From Bilabrum cf. latius (taxonomy: Eukaryota; Bigyra: Bicosoecida; Bigyra; Bicosoecida): a stretch of 64,000 bases of DNA. Numbering within the stretch: position 1 is the stretch's first letter; each line of letters begins with the position of its first letter. This document shows positions 34,202 to 45,072 of the stretch, piece after piece. A program made the translations under genes and the position numbers. Under the pieces are notes generated by a model. The model searched no databases. It was not told where the DNA came from and saw nothing but the letters and a program-made list of their open reading frames with translations. The stretch covers positions 62,001 through 126,000 of the forward strand of contig OZ237757.1 in assembly GCA_965178125.1 (NCBI GenBank), read 5' to 3'.

Positions 34202-34811
34202 CGTGCTGAGAAGGAAATTAACTGTGACATGCTTGTTGGCGAGGCCAACAAGTTCATGAGATTGAAGTCGCGCGTTGGGCGCAGGACCCGCTCGAGTTGC
34301 AGGACCAGATGCGACATAGCAGAAGCGCAGAAGAGAGCGCCGCTGACGGGGCGGCGGCTAGCGGTGGGCGAGGGGTGATGGTTCACCAAGCGAGCGAGGG
34401 ATTAGTGTAGAAGAGTATGATTGGTGGGGTGATCTGGTTGATCCGGATGCGGCGGATGGAAAGGGGGAGACACAGCCTGAGGCCTGGCTGGCAGAGGTGT
34501 TGGCGTGTGGGTGGCGAGTGACACTTGAAGGATCAAGGATCGGAAGTTGGGAGGTCACAATTATACTTGAGCGGCAACGAAGCCCCGCGCTATTCGGGCA
34601 CTGAGGGGCAGCGCTCGCCAGTTCTTGCTATAATAACCTCTTCCTCGAACAATGTGTAATTCCAATTGCCAAAGAAGCGCGCAGACCGAGCGTGGGGCAA
34701 GGCTGTCCACCTACCACAAGCGGAGTCGCTGCGGGCGAACCCTGCGGAGCCTCCGACCCAAGCATGTAGTGCAGCTGATCGCTGCGTGCTGGAGGCGCCG
34801 GAGTCCCGGGG
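34202..34811. other. Intergenic between convergent genes
   Basis: About 610 bp between the stops of the Tmc-like gene and the Asp-rich membrane protein gene. I see no coding frame or RNA gene with support. Confidence 0.5.
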
Positions 34812-37419
34812 TCACACTTCATTCGCGAGACCGGCCTTCGCACCTATATATGGGTTCATAGTCTGCGGGGCCGGTGCATGAGGCGGAGCCACCGTGCTCT
34901 GGGATGAGACCTCGGCCGGCTTGCTGTCGCCGCCATCATCGGCGTCTTTGGTCTTCTTGGCGAGCTTGTCCTCGGTGGGCTCGATGGACCCGCAGCTCAG
35001 GTTCCCGCCGCACACCATCACGTCAAAGGTCCGGATGCCCCCTGCCACACTGGCAAAGGCACCCATGATGAGGGTCATGAAACCACCAGCAGCGCCCAGA
35101 ATGTACTCCCAGGACCGCTTCACGATGGTGCCACTGGACCGTTGTCCCGACAGCACCACCTAAGCCATCGAGTAGTCTCCGTTGATGTCGTTCAGTGCGT
35201 TGATTGCCGCCACAGGCACAGGCACTGCGGCGTTGTTGCCTTCCAAGGTGATGAAGCCAGCGTCGGTGCCCGAAACTAGGGTGCGATTGACGGCCCTCAT
35301 GACCCTCCATAGGCACGACGTCCGGTTCTGCGTGCTGAGTGTCTCCTTGATGTCGTCATTGGTGAACGTGGACGAGCGATCGGTGGCGATAGACAGGTAC
35401 CCAGTGGACAGGCGGGCCCCCTGGGGGTTACTGTTGAGGCTGCCGCCTTCCTTGTACGAGGACGAGTGGTGCTGGAGCAGCACACGACCACGGGCGATGG
35501 GCACGCCGCCCACTGACCGCAGCAGCTCCTTCTTGCCTGATGGGTTGTCTCGCAGGGACAGGATCTCGGAGCGGATGGACATGCCAACCTCGGCGGTGGG
35601 ACGGCCGCGGTTGAAGTCTGTGTACGAGTACTCGGTGTTGAAGCTGCGGAGTAGGTGTGCACGATCAGAGGGGAATGAGGAGAACAGTGACCGTGCTCAG
35701 GGTAGAAGAAGTGAGAACTAAGCCTGTCAAGGCTGCTAGCGCACGCGCGACAATTCGCATGGTTGTACCAATATGCACTGACTCATGTCACCTCTCACCC
35801 TTCCTTCTTGGCTTCGCTCAGCGCAGACTAGGACTCTACGGGGGGCGCCTCTCCGTCGTCCCACTGGTTCCACGTGTTGGGGTTCAGATCCGTCTGCCAC
35901 TCGTCGTCACCGTAGCCGCCGGACCCGCCCTCGCCGCCGTAGTCCCCCCCGAAGAACTGGTCCAGCTCCTCGTCGGACAGACTCTCGAGACCGCCGTAGT
36001 AGTCGTCCTGGAAGCCGGCACCTGCGGGAGCATGTGCAAAATTGACGAAACAAGGCTTGAAGTATCTTACTGACTGCCGATGCACAAGAGATTCACAGCA
36101 TCACTCCAGCGAAAGGCACATGCTAGCCCGCTCACCAGGGTCGAAGCGGAAGAAATCGTCCTCGTAGGTGCCCCCCCCGAAGAAATCGTCCTGCGAGCAG
36201 GCATAGAGAGGGAGATGCAAGGAAGTAGATCGTCCAATGTGAGCATGCGCATCAGGCTGTGTAGACTTGGACCGGATGCAACCAGAAGGCTCACCACTGC
36301 ACCGCCAGGTCCACCGAAATCGTCGTAGCCAGTGTCATCACCGCCGCCGTAGCCGGTATCATCATCGCCGCCGGTGCCAGTGTCATCATCGCCGTCGGCG
36401 CCAGTGTCATCATCGCCGTCGGCGCCAGTGTCATCATCGCCGTCTGCGCCAGTGTCATCATCGCCGTCTGCGCCAGTGTCATCATCGCCGTCTGCGCCAG
36501 TATCATCATCGCCGCCGGTGCCAGTGTCATCATCGCCGTCGGCGCCAGTGTCATCAGTCAGCCGGCGCGCCTTGATCGCTGCACGGCGACGCATGGCCCG
36601 CACGATACCCGCACGGATCCGCACGCGCTCCGCCTCGTCCTGCTGTACGTCCACGGCGGCGACATGAGTGTCTTCGGTGACGGGGTACAGGTGGCCAGGG
36701 AAGGAAGCTGGCCGCACCCGGGCCCAGTCCAGCCTGCTCTGCGCACCGCTGATCGCGTTGACCTCGTGCACGGGGGTGTCACGGGACTGCATGCGGGCCA
36801 GGCGGCGCGTGGTGGTGGTGGTGGTCCTTTGCAGGGCAGCCACGTTGGCGGTCCTATTCCAGTATACGATGATGCCGTCGTTGGCGGCGGGACTGGCGCA
36901 GATGGGCAGGCGCAGCGCTCGTTTGTATGCGAGCGAGATGCACACGCCGGCATCCTTGCTGCGATGCCAGTGAACGAGAAATCAAACCAGAATACGGCGT
37001 TATGCATGCAGGGCGGCGCGGCATGCAGTGGTGAGGTGCATAGACAAAACAGGAGAGATGATATGCTTGCTCACGCGCGAGGGGGGGCGCAGTCGCGCGA
37101 TGGCCCGGTGGTGTATCTGTACTTGCGCTCCAGGAGGCAGCCTCCTGGTGCCTCGCAGATGATCTGAACGGTGCGAGGATCGCTGGTCACGAAAGTCTCG
37201 GCCGTATTCTCGAACGGATTAATTTCCAGCTCCGCGACCACAGACACAAGGTAAATGCCAATGATCGCAGGGATGCAGAGGGTCAGTAACACACCCTGCG
37301 ATACGGAGGGATACGAAATAGTACGTGTTGCGTCAGCTTTCACCCAAACTGTCGAAGTGGCAGCTCACTCGGTGCTATGGGCCTGAAAAATACGCAACGC
37401 GAGTCCAAAAGTAACGCAT
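34812..37419 (-). CDS. Two-pass membrane protein with Asp-Gly repeat ectodomain, 681 aa, six exons
   Basis: Exons 37419-37369, 37295-37075, 36958-36295, 36190-36136, 36021-35799 and 35643-34812 join in consistent phases, with GTGAG donors and GCAG acceptors, and end in TGA. TAG codons at 37375, 35828 and 35160 are in frame. An N-terminal hydrophobic anchor (GVLLTLCIPAIIGIYLVSVV) precedes a Cys-containing domain, a run of about ten D-D-T-G repeats, and an acidic Gly/Tyr-rich stretch (DDYYGG, DEELDQFFGG). A second folded domain starts FNTEYSYTDFNRGRP. A second membrane helix (YILGAAGGFMTLIMGAFASVAGG) lies near the C-terminus. The acidic loops could bind calcium. I do not recognise the family. 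Confidence 0.7.
36310..36560 (-). repeat. 24-bp coding repeat, D-D-T-G-A-D-G-D
   Basis: About ten 24-bp units inside exon 3 of the membrane protein gene encode D-D-T-G-[AT]-[DG]-G-D. The unit length preserves frame, and units differ by only a few bases, indicating recent expansion. Confidence 0.85.
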
Positions 37420-38437
37420 AGATGTGATGTAAAATTACGCAGTCTGATACCCATGACGCGACAAATCCAAGCTAGTGGCACTCGGCCTCAAAAACAACCA
37501 AACGACAACTCGTCGGACAAAAAGAACTGCTGAAGCGGGGCTCGCGCATCGCGGCAAGACACCGAGCTGACAGCATCTGCAATTACAATCGAAGCCATAC
37601 AGTCAAAACCAAAAGAAAACAAGATGATTTGTCATCCCCGGGGCTCTTCCACCCCGAATGGAGGTGATACACTTCGTGACCTGCCCTCTTCCGTTAATCC
37701 ACCCAAAAAAGCGCTCAAGCGTCTCTCAGTCCAAAATAGGTATCTCACGGAGCAATGGTGTGACCCGGGATCTGGCTAAGATTGTACTGTAACGTTCAAA
37801 CATCCGATCCGGTCATATGCTGCGATACTCAAGGGGTTTGCCTGATGAGAAGAGTATTACAGGATGTGGGGGTCTTGCACAGGTCTTGCCACGCATTTTG
37901 TAAAAATCAACCACAACGCCTCGAAAGCAGAGCAAGCGAAATAATAAACATGCAACACATACAAACTTACAGCATAGGGGCTTGGACATGACTCGTATGG
38001 AGTGGCGGTTTTGATGTGAGTCAAGCAGGCTGCAGTTTCGTCCGCGAGGGGGCCTGGGGGTGGAAATCCGCCGCCGGGTACTGGCGACCACCCTTCCAAG
38101 TACAAAAGTGCATTATGCAGCAGCACTACATGGAAAATGAAGGTATTGATGCCATTACATTGCTACACGAGGAAGGAAATATTCAATTGATCACGGAGTA
38201 CGACCTGCATGTGCGAGCGGTCGGCGCGGTCCACACCAGTACACCCTACGAACCCTTGCGTGTCAGCCCTAGGTAGTGCAGAGCGAGTCAATCTCAGAGA
38301 CCTCATCGGTCTCACCAACTATTGTGCACTCTCTGTTGCTATCTTGAATCTATGGATTGCGAGGTACGCTGTTTCGCACCGACACGCTGCGGCAGGACTG
38401 TCAAGCAATACGCGGACTAGAGGTCTACTAGCTGCAA
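37420..38437. other. Intergenic
   Basis: About 1 kb upstream of the membrane protein gene, less GC-rich than flanking genes. No supported gene; short ORFs here show no recognisable features. Confidence 0.5.
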
Positions 38438-38588
38438 GGGTCCCGATTTGTTATAATACGATGGCATAATTAATCTCTGTCCAACCTGCCGGTTGGTATT
38501 TGCTGAGAAAGACGGCGATGGGGACGGGGTGAGCTGGCCCGCACCAGCCTCACCCAAGGGCTGCCCGCCTCGGCAGCCCCACACCACC
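38438..38588. repeat. Dispersed repeat A, copy 1 (about 150 bp)
   Basis: This is nearly identical to 38915-39064. It begins GGGTCCCGATTTG and ends at CAGCCCCACACCAC. Confidence 0.85.
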
Positions 38589-38756
38589 ACGTCCCGGTCG
38601 TCGTCAGGGAACGTGAGCTCCCTGCCGGCAGGTTTGATATCAATCACACATAAAACATGTCAAGCAGGGACCAGTTGGCCGGATCAGCAGGTAGCATCCT
38701 GCACCGCAGCCAGTCTGTCCTGCCGTAGACCCTCCATGAGCTCACGGGTGGGCGGG

Positions 38757-38914
38757 CTTTCAACAGAACTCCAGTGCCCAGATCTTTATATCTGTGGCGC
38801 TGCGCGTTGCGTCTCAGCCTCCACTCGAGCACTTGCCTCAAGGGAAGTGCCTCGGGAGCACAAACCAGGACCCGAACGACTCGGAATCAGTCGGGCCTGA
38901 TCCCAAGTCTTACC
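38757..38914. repeat. Dispersed repeat B, copy 1 (about 158 bp)
   Basis: This is nearly identical to 44858-45015, six kilobases away. It begins CTTTCAACAGAACTCCAG and abuts repeat A copy 2. Confidence 0.85.
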
Positions 38915-39064
38915 GGGTCCCGATTTGTTATAATACGATGGCATAATTAATCTCTGTCCAACCTGCCGGTTGGTATTTGCTGAGAAAGACGGCGATGGGG
39001 ACGGGGTGAGCTGGCCCGCACCAGCCTCACCCAAGGGCTGCCCGCCTCGGCAGCCCCACACCAC
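38915..39064. repeat. Dispersed repeat A, copy 2
   Basis: This is a direct repeat of 38438-38588. It follows repeat B directly, giving the order A-spacer-B-A. Confidence 0.85.
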
Positions 39065-39127
39065 ATTGATGCTACTCGGACGGGAGGGGCGCCCGTCCGT
39101 TGTCCTCTCGCCATTCTGACTCATTCC

Positions 39128-40075
39128 TTAGAGCTCCGCTACTGCCTTCTTGAACGCCACAGCCAGCTTGGGCAAGTGGTCCTTGCTCATGCAGTACACG
39201 GCATTCTCCAACGACTTCCAGTCGGCGTGCTTGTACATAACACCCACGGCGGCAACTGTTGCCTGTTCGCCTAGAGTGCGTGCTGAAGGACTCCGTGATC
39301 TCGCTCGTGCCCGTGCAGTACGCCTCCATCATCCTCCTGATGGCTGTCGTCCAGCTTGCTTACCAACGCTTTGTTGTCTTGGCGTCCGAATTCACGAACC
39401 GATAGGTCTTGGAGTCAGCAGGGTCGTCGCCGCAGCCGGCTAGTCTACTGCAATGTCCCCCAGATCGTGGTTCGCTGATGCACCTCGTCCAGTCGCTTCA
39501 GTGCGGTCTGGCCCATTGGGATGAGCACTGCCTACAGCGTGTCCCTTACAGCTGTTGTCTTCCAGAGAGAGAACATGGCCATATATGTGCACTTGCCCTT
39601 GTACATCATACTCGCGTCATCCATGGTCCGGGACCGCAGCTCGTTGCCGCGACACGTGCCGCCGATGCCCACTAGTGGAGCCTCGAGGGCAAGGATCTCT
39701 TCGGGTTTGCCCGCCTTGGGCCCGCCGTCTGTGACCATTGCGGTGCTCCATCTAGATGATGGGAGCACGCTTCTTCCGGTTGCCCACGTCGTGCAGCCTC
39801 TTGTCCCTGCCTACCATCACCGTGTTGGTCGTTCCGGATGTGTCGGGGGATGGAGATGCAGCCCGTCACGTCGATATATCTCGACACGTGGAGAAGGTTG
39901 ACCTGAGCGTGGAGCCCTGGAGATTGCCGCGCTCCATGCGCAGCACCATATGGGCAGGGATCCGGTCAAGATTCTTGATCGCCTCCGCAATCGTGGTGCC
40001 GTTGGGGCCGAAGTCTATCAACAGTCTACCTACTGGACGACGCGAAGCCACTCGCGCCGGCTCGCCAGGCTGACA
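39128..40075 (-). pseudogene. Broken gene fragment, unknown family
   Basis: Protein-like segments lie in different frames along the minus strand. They include DFGPNGTTIAEAIKNLDRIPAH, then GGPKAGKPEEILALEAPLVG and MYKGKCTYMAMFSLWKTTAV, then SKTYRFVNSDAKTTK, EAYCTGTSEITESF, and finally YKHADWKSLENAVYCMSKDH running to TAA at 39128. Several single-base frame changes separate them and no consistent splice junctions explain the shifts, so a decayed gene is the likeliest reading. TAG codons (39532 and near 39450) are also crossed in the segments. Sequence error or unrecognised introns remain possible. Confidence 0.45.
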
Positions 40076-40282
40076 TCAACCGCACTGCAGCGTATGGCAG
40101 GCGCACCCAAGCGCCATCGAGACCAAGCAAGCCCAACTCTGTGGCAGCCGACGCGAAGCAGCCCACCCCGGCTCGCCTGGCTGACTTTGACAGCAAGGCG
40201 GCCACTGGCAGGCGCGCACATGCGCCATCAAGCCCCAGCAAGAGCAAGTATACCCATAATGCACTCTGATCCCTCCAGCCTC

Positions 40283-40555
40283 AGAGTCTGCACCACGATG
40301 TGCTCTGCTCTCACCAGCCTCATAGTCTGCACCACGATGTGCTCGGCTCTCACCAGCCGCAGAGTCTGCACCACGATGTGCTCTGCTCTCACCAGCCGCC
40401 GGGCCTGCACCACGATGTGCTCTGCTCACAGCAGCCGCAGAGTCTGCACCACGATGTGCTCTGCTCACACCAGCCGCTGAGTCTGCACCACGATGTGCTC
40501 TGCTCTCACCAGCCGCCGGGCCTGCACCACGATGTGCTCTGCTCACCTTAGCCGC
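40283..40555. repeat. 39-bp minisatellite array 1 (7 units)
   Basis: Seven tandem 39-bp units with the core CTGCACCACGATGTGCTC. The length is a multiple of three, and on the minus strand the units stay open in two frames. Confidence 0.9.
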
Positions 40556-40746
40556 AGAGTCTCCTCGTCGTCATCACCATCAGATACCTCTGCCCGTTTC
40601 CCACCGGCGAGCCCTCGTTGAATAGAGCCTACGGCGTCAACCCTAGTCGCCTCGGCAGAGCTGCCCTATAAGAGGGCAAGACGCACATCCGGAGCGGGAG
40701 GAGAGGCAGCTGGCATCTACAGCGAGGCGCGCTGCTCACAGCAGCC

Positions 40747-41097
40747 GCCGAGCCTGCACTACGAAATGCTCTGCTCACACCAGCCGCTGAGTCTGCACCA
40801 CGATGTGCTCTGCTCACACCAGCCGCTGAGTCCGCACCACGATGTGCTCTGCTCACAGCAGCCGCAGAGTCTGCACCACGATGTGCTCTGCTCTCACCAG
40901 CCTCATAGTCTGCACCACGATGTGCTCTGCTCACACCAGCCGCTGAGTCTGCACTACGATGTGCTCTGCTCACAGCAGCCGCAGAGTCTGCACCACGATG
41001 TGCTCTGCTCTCACCAGCCTCATAGTCTGCACCACGATGTGCTCTGCTCTCACCAGCCGCCGGGCCTGCACCACGATATGCTCTGCTCACCTTAGCC
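40747..41097. repeat. 39-bp minisatellite array 2 (9 units)
   Basis: Nine tandem units of the same 39-bp repeat, again followed by the AGTCTCCTCGTCGTCATC flank that ends array 1. Confidence 0.9.
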
Positions 41098-41286
41098 GCA
41101 GAGTCTCCTCGTCGTCATCCCCATCAGATACCTCTGCCTGCTTCCCACCGGCGAGCCCTCGTTGAATAGAGCCTACGGCGTCAACCCTAGTCGCCTCGGC
41201 AGAGCTGCCCTAAAGAGGGCAAGACGCACATCCGGAGCGGGAGGAGAGGCAGCTGGCATCTACAGCGAGGCGCGCTGCTCACAGCA

Positions 41287-41455
41287 GCCGCCGAGCCTGC
41301 ACTACGATGTGCTCGGCTCTCACCAGCCGCAGAGTCTGCACCCCGATGTGCGCTTCTCTCACTAGCCGCCGGGCCTGCACCACGATGTGCTCGGCTCTCA
41401 CTAGCCGCTGAGTCTGCACCACGATGTGCTCGGCACTCACCAGCCGCAGAGTCTG
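41287..41455. repeat. 39-bp minisatellite array 3 (about 4 units)
   Basis: Four diverged units of the same repeat, leading into module copy 1. One or two further units precede module copies 2 and 3, near 42303 and 43372. Confidence 0.85.
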
Positions 41456-41950
41456 CTGCCCCCTCGTCGTCATCCCCATCAGATACCTCTGCCTGTTTCC
41501 CACCGGGGAGCCCTCGTCGAATAGAGCCTACGGCGTCAACCCCCGAGGCCTCGGCAGATCTGCCCTATAAGAGGGCAGACGCACATCCGGGGCTGAAGGA
41601 GAGGCAGCCAATAGGTCTCCCGAGAGTTGATCGGTTGTACGCAAAGCAGAGCTGGGCGGGGCTCGTAAGTGCCGCACAGCCACCCCAGCGTGGGACCCGC
41701 TCGACGGTAGGAGTGTGGGTCCAAGCCCATCTTTCCCCCTACTGTCGGCTATATCCCTTCTAGGAACGGAGCTGGAAGACGATGACGAAGAAGCATTACC
41801 TGAGGCCCCGCCCCGGCCAAGTACTTGTGTCGCGGCGATGCGGCTGGCCCCACGTCTGGCAGCCAGCGTCGCCTTGGCACGTTCAGCAGCGGAATCTGGC
41901 TCACGGGTGTAGGTCACGCTCTCCTGCTTGATCCAGCTACAACCTCAGCG
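41456..41950. repeat. 495-bp gene module, copy 1
   Basis: First of three near-identical copies. On the minus strand each keeps a 129-codon frame (PDSAAERAKATLA, then an S8 run, then SVPRRDIADSRGKDG) that continues through TAG after RGLTP. Confidence 0.8.
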
Positions 41951-42360
41951 CTCAACGGTATAACACTGCTGCTACGGAGGCCTCGAGCGCGGCGGCCACC
42001 AGCCCCGTCGTGAGTGTGGCCTCCTCTATCACTCCGGTTTGCGCGTCCTCCAGCTTTACTGCGTGTGCCCGACACGTCAGGCCCGCCGGGCGCCCGCACT
42101 CCGTGGGTACCCTAGACAGTCTATGGCAGGCGCACACTGGCGTTCTGAAGACCAATCAAGCCCAAGTCGATCTACTAGATGACGCAAAGCGACCCGCCAA
42201 GGGCTCGCCAGGCTGACATCCACAGCACGGCGGTCCGCAGCAGGCGCACGCTGGTGCCATCAAGACCACGTCCTCCCAAGTAAACCCAAGATGGCGCTGC
42301 ACTCACCAGCCGCAGAGTCTACACCACGATGTGCTCGGCTCTCACCAGCCGCAGAGTCTG

Positions 42361-42855
42361 CTGCCCCCTCGTCGTCATCCCCATCAGATACCTCTGCCTG
42401 TTTCCCACCGGCGAGCCCTCGTTGAATAGAGCCTACGGCGTCAACCCCCGAGGCCCCGGCAGATCTGCCCTATAAGAGGGCAGACGCACATCCGGGGCTG
42501 AAGGAGAGGCAGCCAATAGGTCTCCCGAGAGTTGATCGGTTGTACGCAAAGCAGAGCTGGGCGGGGCTCGTAAGGGCCGCACAGCCACCCCAGCGTGGGA
42601 CCCGCTCGACGGTAGGAGTGTGGGTCCAAGCCCATCTTTCCCCCTACTGTCGGCTATATCCCTTCTAGGAACGGAGCTGGAAGACGATGACGAAGAAGCA
42701 CTACCTGAGGCCCCGCCCCGGCCAAGTACTTGTGTCGCGGCGATACGGCTGGCCCCACCTCCGGCAGCCAGCGTCGCCTTGGCACGTTCAGCAGCGGAAT
42801 CTGGCTCACGGGTGTAGGTCATGCTCTCCTGCTTGATCCAGCTACAACCTCAGCG
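42361..42855. repeat. 495-bp gene module, copy 2
   Basis: Second copy of the module. With about 230 bp of upstream sequence it forms a unit of about 1,061 bp shared with copy 3. Confidence 0.8.
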
Positions 42856-43421
42856 CCCGAGGGTACCCCACTGCTGCCGCTACCGGAGTAGTGGCGCCGG
42901 CGACGTCGGAGCACTCTCCCCGCCCACGTCGGCGTCCCTCCTGAACCGGGCGCTGCTGCCGCCGCTTTCGTTTTTGCGCTATGGAGGATTTCCCCGCTGC
43001 GGAAAGCTCGAGGACGGCGGCCACTACATCATTTGCGAGTATGGCCTCCTCCATCACCACGGTCTGCACGTCCTGCAGCTTGACTGCGCCTTGAGCCCGA
43101 CACGTCAGGCCCGCCGAGCACCTGCACTCCGTGGGTGCCCTTCCCACCGGCTCGCCAAGCTGCCCTCCACAGCAAGACAGTCTATGGCAGGCGCACACTG
43201 GCGTTCTGAAGACCAATCAAGCCCAAGTCGATCTACTAGATGACGCAAAGCGACCCGCCAAGGGCTCGCCAGGCTGACATCCACAGCACGGCGGTCCGCA
43301 GCAGGCGCACGCTGGTGCCATCAAGACCACGCCATCCCAAGTAAACCCAAGATGGCGCTGCACTCACCAGCCGCAGAGTCTACACCACGATGTGCTCGGC
43401 TCTCACCAGCCGCAGAGTCTG

Positions 43422-43916
43422 CTGCCCCCTCGTCGTCATCCCCATCAGATACCTCTGCCTGTTTCCCACCGGCGAGCCCTCGTTGAATAGAGCCTACGGC
43501 GTCAACCCCCGAGGCCCCGGCAGATCTGCCCTATAAGAGGGCAGACGCACATCCGGGGCTGAAGGAGAGGCAGCCAATAGGTCTCCCGAGAGTTGATCGG
43601 TTGTACGCAAAGCAGAGCTGGGCGGGGCCCGTAAGTGCCGCACAGCCACCCCAGCGTGGGACCCGCTCGACGGTAGGAGTGTGAGTCCAGGCCCATCTTT
43701 CCCCCTACTGTCGGCTATATCCCTTCTAGGAACGGAGCTGGAAGACGATGACGAAGAAGCACTACCTGAGGCCCCGCCCCGGCCAAGTACTTGTGTCGCG
43801 GCGATGCGGCTGGCCCCACGTCTGGCAGCCAGCGTCGCCTTGGCACGTTCAGCAGCGGAATCTGGCGCACGGGTGTAGGTCACGCTCTCCTGCTTGATCC
43901 AGCTACAACCTCAGCG
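43422..43916. repeat. 495-bp gene module, copy 3
   Basis: Third copy. The CCCGTGAGCC donor-like site of copies 1 and 2 reads CCCGTGCGCC here, so a putative splice donor is lost. Confidence 0.8.
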
Positions 43917-44474
43917 CCCGAGGGTACCCCACTGCTGCCGCTACCGGAGTAGTGGCGCGGCGACGTCGGAGCACTCTCCTTGCGCCACTTCCTGCACCGG
44001 GCGCCGCTGCCTCCGCCTTCTCCTGCGCGATTGAGAAGTTCCACGATGCGGAGAGCTCGAGGCTGGCAGCCACCAGATACTTCACGAGCTGGGCCTCCTC
44101 CAGCACTACGGTTTGATGTCCTCCAGCTCTACGGCGTCCGTGCTCGACACGTCAGGCCCGCCGGGCGCCTACTCCGTGGGTGCCGTTCGCCTCGGCCACC
44201 CGGTGGCTGCCGCCGTATCCACTGCCCCAGTTATTGCCGCGTTCTGCAGGCTGATGAGGTGCCGCATCGCCGTCATCTGGAGGAGGTCGCACGCTAGCTG
44301 CGCACCTGTTGGCGTGCCGTCGAGCATGGTCCACCGGAACACCCGCACCATCAGTGGCGACTCGTCGCCTTCGGCGGACCGCCCTAGCTTAGGGAAAGAG
44401 TCGACCATGGCTGCTACCGCCTGTGGCCGTGGTTTCGAGCTCATTTCTGTGAAGAGAACTAGAGTGGGAGCCAT
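43903..44474 (-). pseudogene. Head fragment of the amplified gene, frameshifted
   Basis: ATG 44474 opens a good-looking frame (MAPTLVLFTEMSSK, GDESPLMVRVFRWTMLDG, LLQMTAMRHLISLQN) that crosses TAG at 44169. It then loses frame near 44118. Compared with the equivalent segments at about 42050 and 43070 (LEDAQTGVIEEA, LQDVQTVVMEEA), this copy lacks one base, shifting into VLEEAQLVKYLVAASLELSA. A further TAG at 43903 precedes TGA. It appears to be the 5' part of the gene whose pieces make up the 41-44 kb array. The family is not recognised. Confidence 0.45.
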
Positions 44475-44857
44475 GCTGACGAGAAAATGATCTCGCCGGC
44501 GTTGCTGTGCCTGGTCCGCGGTCTCGCATGACTTATACGCGCATTCCGGTTCCGCTAGTGCTTCCTTGCATCCACAAAAGGTAAGCTTGGCTGCGGCTGC
44601 GGCTCCCAGGCCGTCACGGATGCGGCACGAGCCGGGTCAAAATTTTGCGGTTAACTTCAGATACCCCGGGAACTCGCTACCGGCCGCACTTTGTACGCCC
44701 TCCAATAGTTCGTTAATAGTTCAAACCAACATTCGCACTAAGAGTGATACGCTAAGCAGGCGAGTACGCATGGCGTTGAGTTGCAGCGTGAGTGTTGGCA
44801 TTTCGGACCCGTCGGTGGCCAACAGTCGGTAAATTCCAGAGAATTCGTGGGCACCAC

Positions 44858-45015
44858 CTTTCAACAGAACTCCAGTGCCCAGATCTTTATATCTGTGGCG
44901 CTGCGCGTTGCGTCTCAGCCTCCACTCGAGCACTTGCCTCAAGGGAAGTGCCTCGGGAGCACAAACCAGGACCCGAACGACTCGGAATCAGTCGGGCCTG
45001 ATCCCAAGTCTTACC
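44858..45015. repeat. Dispersed repeat B, copy 2
   Basis: Nearly identical to 38757-38914. It lies 58 bp beyond the stop of the PAN-sulfatase gene and closes the repeat island. Confidence 0.85.
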
Positions 45016-45072
45016 GCTGCCCGCCGTGTCCGCAAGTCCAAAACACCTTGGATGGAGCCACGATCGGGCCCC

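Noticed and set aside
40283-41097. CRISPR array
   Set aside because: The 39-bp units are directly contiguous without spacers, in a eukaryotic genome; it is a minisatellite.
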